Shown here: piece after piece, positions 8,826-11,464 of the stretch
How the letters are laid out: every line of letters starts with the position of its first letter
Numbering within the stretch: position 1 is the first letter of the stretch
Assembly (NCBI GenBank): GCA_002393965.1
Contig: DGSL01000029.1
Span: 1-11,464, forward strand
Direction: 5' to 3'
DNA: 11,464 bases
Source: Bacteroidales bacterium UBA4363
Lineage (GTDB): Bacteria; Bacteroidota; Bacteroidia; Bacteroidales; Paludibacteraceae
The notes under the pieces: model-generated
What the model was told of the DNA's origin: nothing
What the model saw: only the letters and a program-made list of their open reading frames with translations
Database searches by the model: none
Made by a program: the position numbers and the translations under genes

Positions 8826-8833
8826 CAAAGATA
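8826..8833 (-). promoter_or_regulatory. -7 box for the AsmA-like/ddl unit
   Basis: Read on the - strand this is TATCTTTG, an exact TAnnTTTG match. The start would fall near 8819-8822, leaving a leader of about 15 nt before ATG 8805. No good -33 element is visible upstream. Confidence 0.55.
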
Positions 8834-8903
8834 ATTCATTCGTTGATTCGACGCTGCGGAATGCATCCCTTTTTTATTCTTTTTCCTCACTCTTCTCTTG
8901 AAG

Positions 8904-8936
8904 TTGTTGATCTCGGAAGTAAAAAATCTATCTTTG
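8904..8936 (+). promoter_or_regulatory. Promoter of the Nudix gene
   Basis: TATCTTTG at 8929-8936 is an exact TAnnTTTG box. TTG at 8907-8909 (and again at 8904-8906) lies at the expected -33 distance. The predicted start near 8940 gives a leader of about 19 nt before ATG 8959. The same -7 sequence serves the divergent AsmA-like gene. Confidence 0.65.
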
Positions 8937-8958
8937 TTCATTATTCATCACTCATTCC

Positions 8959-9351
8959 ATGGAAAGAAAACACATCGAGGTCGTTGCCGCCGTCATCCAT
9001 CGTGGCAACGAGTATTTTGCCACGCAGCGCGGTTACGGAGACTACAAAGGATGGTGGGAATTTCCCGGAGGAAAGATAGAGGCTGGTGAGACGGCAGAAG
9101 AGGCGTTGTGTCGTGAGATTCGTGAGGAGTTGCACACCGATATTGCCGTTGAGCGTCTTCTCGTCACGGTCCATTACGACTATCCCAAGTTCCACATGAC
9201 CATGTACTGTTACCTCTGCCATGTGGTGCATGGGGAATTGGAGTTGGTCGAGGCATCGGATTCCTGTTGGTTCACTCCATCGGATGCGCCTCGTCTGCGT
9301 TGGTTGCCGTCGGATGTGGAAGTTATCGAGGTCCTGCGCAGACTGTCTTGA
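8959..9351 (+). CDS. Nudix hydrolase, MutT/NudG-like
   Basis: This is a 130-aa cytoplasmic pyrophosphohydrolase that would cleave a (deoxy)nucleoside triphosphate to the monophosphate. The Nudix box runs from G38: G-x5-E44-x7-R52-E53-I54-x-E56-E57, so all metal-binding glutamates are present. The usual final Gly is His (H59), a tolerated change. WWEFPGGK at 32-39 is typical of MutT-type sanitation enzymes that remove 8-oxo-dGTP. D119, in WLPSDVEVIEVL, lies where E. coli MutT has Asn119. Asp there is seen in CTP-pyrophosphohydrolase (NudG)-like members and in human MTH1, so the preferred substrate is open. Length is normal. It is a single-gene unit divergent from the AsmA-like gene. Confidence 0.92.
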   Translation: MERKHIEVVAAVIHRGNEYFATQRGYGDYKGWWEFPGGKIEAGETAEEALCREIREELHTDIAVERLLVTVHYDYPKFHMTMYCYLCHVVHGELELVEASDSCWFTPSDAPRLRWLPSDVEVIEVLRRLS

Positions 9352-9438
9352 TTTAGGGCCATGTTCCGCAAATCAACTTTTCATTTTACGTAGCATGATG
9401 CATATTCGCACTGTTGAAAAACATATTATTGGATAATA

Positions 9439-9465
9439 TTGAATAAAACAAAATAGTTATATTTG
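9439..9465 (+). promoter_or_regulatory. Promoter of the candidate structured RNA
   Basis: TATATTTG at 9458-9465 is an exact TAnnTTTG -7 box. TTG at 9439-9441 lies about 19 nt upstream, near the -33 position. The predicted start (about 9468-9472) coincides with the 5' edge of a 12-bp stem. Confidence 0.65.
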
Positions 9466-9467
9466 GT

Positions 9468-9752
9468 GCGTTGCTCTCAGCAGAAGCTCAACTAACGGGA
9501 GAGTGGACAGTGGGAGCAACGCGACATATTAGTTTAGCGTTTACTTGACGCTTTGTGTCTTTAGCACTTGGAAATTCGCAACTTCATTGAGAACTAAAGA
9601 ACAAAGCAACGGTAGATGCTCATGTGGTGATTTTATACTCTCAGGGAGGGTGTATCTTCATAGTGCGTGGGCTTCTGCGTTGCTCGTTCAGTTCTCAGGG
9701 CAATGCGAAGCCTCCAAGTGCGGGACGAGCAATCGAACCCGCGCTTTTTTTG
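9468..9752 (+). ncRNA. Candidate structured RNA or regulatory leader, about 285 nt
   Basis: This stretch has no credible protein but has its own promoter and an intrinsic terminator. Stems seen: GCGTTGCTCTCA (9468-9479) with TGGGAGCAACGC (9511-9522), 12 bp with one G.T; GCTTTGT (9550-9556) plus TCTTTAG (9558-9564) with CTAAAGA (9594-9600) plus ACAAAGC (9601-9607), 14 bp with one bulged G; GGCTTC (9670-9675) plus GCGTTGC (9677-9683) with GCAATGC (9700-9706) plus GAAGCC (9707-9712), 13 bp with one bulge and one G.T; and the terminator stem at 9716-9746. TGCGTTGCTC occurs at both 9467-9476 and 9676-9685, so GAGCAACGC (9514-9522) can pair with either. I do not recognise the family: no RNase P, tmRNA or SRP hallmarks are seen. 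6S-like or Bacteroidales-1-like RNA remains possible. It could be a free RNA or a leader of the gene at 9836. Confidence 0.6.
9716..9751 (+). terminator. Intrinsic terminator
   Basis: AAGTGCGGG (9716-9724) pairs with CCCGCGCTT (9738-9746), 9 bp with one T.G. An inner CGA-GCAA-TCG mini-stem (9726-9735) lies in the loop. Seven T follow from 9745. It ends the candidate RNA, or acts as an attenuator before the gene at 9836. Confidence 0.75.
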
Positions 9753-9769
9753 CCCATAAGTGAACATGG

Positions 9770-9829
9770 TTTATTTAATTGGCGTAGGGTGAGAGGAAAA
9801 GAGAATTTATGTTTAACCAATTAAATAAA
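9770..9829 (+). repeat. Perfect 13-bp inverted repeat in the leader of the BspA-like gene
   Basis: TTTATTTAATTGG (9770-9782) is the exact reverse complement of CCAATTAAATAAA (9817-9829), with 34 nt between. The right arm ends seven bases before ATG 9836 and would cover the A-rich translation-initiation region if folded. It could be an mRNA hairpin or a protein-binding site. No TAnnTTTG promoter is visible between the terminator and the ATG. Confidence 0.6.
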
Positions 9830-9835
9830 AAAGCT

Positions 9836-11005
9836 ATGAAGCAAAAACTTTTATCAACAATGTGCGCGTTGTTTTGCACAATATGCGCATGGTCTGCAAG
9901 TGGATTCGAGGAAGACGGAATCCTGTATGAAATAGAAACGACATACAATAGCGCTACTCACAAATATGAACCAACAGGGGGCGTCATTGTTACAAGTTAC
10001 TATCACGACAATGACACATACACAGAAATAAGGAAAGAGTACACTGGAAACATAACAATACCTGCCACAGTAACACACGAAGGAACGACCTATCCTGTCA
10101 AAGGCATTGATTCATACTGGTGTGACCTCAGCAAGGTAAGTAACATAAATGTAAGTCCAGACAATAGTTACATCAAAAGCATTGATGGAGTCGTTTATAG
10201 CAAAGACGGCGACACCCTCATATGCTGTCTAAATAGAACAGAATTTTCTATACCAGAGGGAGTAAAGGTAATCGGAGAGTACTCTTTTGGCTATTGTAAT
10301 GACTTAACAACACTAATAATGCCAGCAAGTCTGGAATATGTCGGAACTTTTGGCGAATACGACAAATTAGGCACCAAGAATCTGAAATATATAACAATCA
10401 AAAGCACAACGCCTCCAGAAGCAGCATATGACGATATTGTATGCAACAAAAATGGTTATTTATACGTTCCAAAAGAATCATACTCTTTGTATGACGAGCA
10501 TTGGTATTGGGGCGGCTTCAAGCACATACAATGCATAGAAGACGGAGTTGCGGCAGCGCCTGGCGGCGTAACAATTGAAACTGGCACAGGCAGCGCTGTA
10601 TTCACATGGCCAAAGAGCGACAATGCTGTCGCATACGAACTGAAAGTCTTGAAAGACGGTGTGGAAGTATGCTCGCTGGAATTCAACGCTCAAGGGCAAG
10701 TGACCGGCATAGTGTTAAGATCCTTTGGCGAAAGCGAAGGCTTCAAGTTTAAGGTTAGAGGTCTGGAGGCAGACTCCGAGTATGACTTCAGATTAAAGGC
10801 AATAGGAGAAAACGACACAGAGATAACCTCATACACAGGAACATTCAGAACCTCCGGCATAGCCACAGCAGTGCCAGAAGCCGAGGAAAGCATCGTAGAG
10901 ACCGCGCGCTACGACATAAACGGAAGACCGCTGAACGCTCCGACTAAGGGCGTGAACATAGTGAAGTACAGCGACGGAAGCTTCGAGAAGGAGTTTGTGA
11001 AGTAA
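9836..11005 (+). CDS. Secreted BspA-like/FN3 surface protein with T9SS-like tail
   Basis: This 389-aa protein has a signal peptide (about 1-21, hydrophobic LLSTMCALFCTICAWSAS). An N-terminal part contains BspA-type leucine-rich-repeat-like segments: ITIPATVTHEGTTYPVKGI (73-91) and FSIPEGVKVIGEYSFGYC (137-154), followed by LTTLIMPASLEYVG. A fibronectin type III-like domain covers about 243-340 (FTWPKSDNAVAYELKV, then GLEADSEYDFRLKAIG). The C-terminus, ARYDINGRPLNAPTKGVNIV ending in EKEFVK, matches the short sorting tail common on Prevotella/Bacteroidetes secreted proteins. BspA-like proteins often bind host or bacterial surfaces; no ligand can be named here. ATG 9809 would extend the frame by nine residues, but it puts polar residues ahead of the signal peptide and runs across the inverted repeat, so ATG 9836 is preferred. 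The 5' part is AT-richer (about 40% GC at 9961-10020) than the 3' end (57% at 10861-10920). Confidence 0.87.
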   Translation: MKQKLLSTMCALFCTICAWSASGFEEDGILYEIETTYNSATHKYEPTGGVIVTSYYHDNDTYTEIRKEYTGNITIPATVTHEGTTYPVKGIDSYWCDLSKVSNINVSPDNSYIKSIDGVVYSKDGDTLICCLNRTEFSIPEGVKVIGEYSFGYCNDLTTLIMPASLEYVGTFGEYDKLGTKNLKYITIKSTTPPEAAYDDIVCNKNGYLYVPKESYSLYDEHWYWGGFKHIQCIEDGVAAAPGGVTIETGTGSAVFTWPKSDNAVAYELKVLKDGVEVCSLEFNAQGQVTGIVLRSFGESEGFKFKVRGLEADSEYDFRLKAIGENDTEITSYTGTFRTSGIATAVPEAEESIVETARYDINGRPLNAPTKGVNIVKYSDGSFEKEFVK

Positions 11006-11073
11006 AAAGAATTGTTATTACAGCAAAAGCGATGCACTCCTGATAACACAGATGAGTGTGTGGATTACCCATA

Positions 11074-11118
11074 AAAAACGAGCAGGGTTTGCAGAAAATG
11101 CAAATCCTGTTTGTTTTT
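11074..11118. terminator. Strong terminator hairpin after the BspA-like gene
   Basis: Positions 11074-11093 pair with 11099-11118 in a 20-bp stem with three G.T pairs and a GAAAA loop. The central arms are CAGGGTTTGCA and TGCAAATCCTG. The 5' flank is an A-run and the 3' arm ends in TTTGTTTTT, so it can work in both directions. Confidence 0.8.
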
Positions 11119-11129
11119 ATGTATAATCG

Positions 11130-11173
11130 TCAAAACGAAAAGTACACGTTTTCAAAATGAAAAGTACATTTTT
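11130..11173. repeat. Tandem 22-bp repeat with internal dyads
   Basis: Two adjacent 22-bp units (11130-11151 and 11152-11173) share 19 of 22 positions around the core GAAAAGTACA. The first contains the dyad AAAACG/CGTTTT (spacer 9), the second AAAATG/CATTTT (spacer 7). It looks like a pair of protein-binding sites or an element end; no owner is visible. Confidence 0.6.
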
Positions 11174-11349
11174 TATAAGAGAAGCGGACGACAGGCGTCG
11201 CCGTCGTTCTCCTCGATGCGCACGGCCAGAGCCAGCGTCTTCAGGTGTCGGTTGGATAGGTTGGACTTGCGTTTGTCTTGTTTCACAAGACATTTTGGGC
11301 GGTGCCTCGGGATAACAAATAAATTTATTTTCCTCTCGGTTTGCTCCAT
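11173..11349 (-). CDS. Possible small ORF or gene remnant, 58 aa
   Basis: An ATG-started frame of 58 codons begins inside the first 76-bp repeat copy and ends at TAA 11173-11175. Its first 25 residues are encoded by the repeat. The last 30 (starting SNLSNRHLKTLALAVRIEE) use GC-ending codons and look more gene-like than the repeat part. I recognise no family. It may be the tail of a decayed gene joined to a repeat, or chance. Confidence 0.15.
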   Translation of the reverse strand: MEQTERKINLFVIPRHRPKCLVKQDKRKSNLSNRHLKTLALAVRIEENDGDACRPLLL

Positions 11350-11424
11350 TGTCTTGCTTTACAAGACATTTTGGGCAGCGCCTCGGGAAAACAAATAAAT
11401 TTGTTCTCCTTTCGGCTTGCTCCA
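11275..11424. repeat. Two tandem copies of an AT-rich 76-bp-period repeat
   Basis: Copies at 11275-11348 and 11351-11424 match at 65 of 74 positions without gaps. Each starts with a small hairpin, GTCTTG/CAAGAC, whose stem is unchanged while the 5-nt loop differs. Each then runs through TTTTGGGC, CCTCGGGA and ACAAATAAATTT to end in TTGCTCCA. It resembles AT-rich interspersed intergenic repeats I recall from Prevotella/Bacteroides; that is memory, not a search result. If read on the - strand as peptide, six of nine differences change the amino acid, which argues against coding. Confidence 0.75.
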
Positions 11425-11464
11425 AAATTGGACGGGTTGGAAGGTGACGCTCCTACGGAGTTCT

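Noticed and set aside
9720..9746. tRNA T-arm-like GGTTCGATT on the - strand
   Set aside because: The flanking five bases do not pair as a T-stem and no acceptor, D or anticodon arm follows; the symmetry is explained by the + strand terminator hairpin.
9545..9824. Two short + strand frames of 72 and 66 codons
   Set aside because: They cross the paired stems and the terminator, have no signal or family resemblance, and the structural reading explains the sequence better.
9809..9835. ATG 9809 as start of the BspA-like gene
   Set aside because: It adds polar residues before a complete signal peptide and makes the right arm of the perfect inverted repeat coding; ATG 9836 is the simpler choice.
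11275..11424. CRISPR array
   Set aside because: Only two diverged copies of a 76-bp unit sit directly end to end; there are no unique spacers and no cas genes.
11117..11425. 102-codon - strand frame across the repeats
   Set aside because: It runs through both repeat copies in different frames, through the tandem 22-bp repeat and into the terminator stem; repeat differences are mostly amino-acid changing, so there is no sign of coding.

Overview
The window looks like chromosomal DNA of a Bacteroidales bacterium, most likely Prevotella or a close relative. The evidence is a type B sorting domain and a C-terminal tail typical of the type IX secretion system (T9SS), a PorP/SprF-type outer-membrane protein, a BspA-like surface protein, a Ddl very close in sequence to Bacteroides/Prevotella Ddl, and several TAnnTTTG -7 boxes, the promoter motif of this phylum. 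Genus is inferred from family resemblance only; no rRNA is present.

Layout. Positions 1-2170 (+) form a two-gene unit. It holds the 3' end of a large adhesin-like T9SS cargo gene and, 14 nt later, a PorP/SprF barrel fused to a small beta domain and an OmpA peptidoglycan-binding domain. Positions 2229-3143 (-) encode an AraC-family regulator. It is divergent from a small outer-membrane beta-barrel gene (3430-4050, +) that has its own promoter. A near-perfect 24-bp hairpin separates the barrel gene from a convergent envelope pair on the - strand: a 1197-aa AsmA-like protein (5212-8805) followed by D-Ala-D-Ala ligase ddl (4178-5155). A Nudix hydrolase (8959-9351, +) diverges from the AsmA gene, and both genes have a TATCTTTG box.

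Positions 9352-9835 hold no convincing protein gene but a strong candidate structured RNA of about 285 nt. It has a canonical promoter, a stem that begins almost at the predicted start, further hairpins, and a GC-rich terminator with seven T. Several segments can pair in more than one way. It lies just upstream of a secreted BspA-like/FN3 protein (9836-11005) whose 5' leader carries a perfect 13-bp inverted repeat. The RNA may be an independent small RNA or a regulatory leader of that gene. The last 450 bases are repeat-rich and mostly non-coding: a 20-bp terminator stem, a 22-bp tandem repeat with internal dyads, and two 76-bp-period tandem copies of an AT-rich repeat.

Functionally the window is mostly about the cell envelope: secretion and anchoring of surface proteins, outer-membrane barrels, peptidoglycan precursor synthesis, and an AsmA-type envelope protein. 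The items most worth a second look are the structured RNA at 9458-9752 and the PorP-OmpA fusion paired with its probable cargo.
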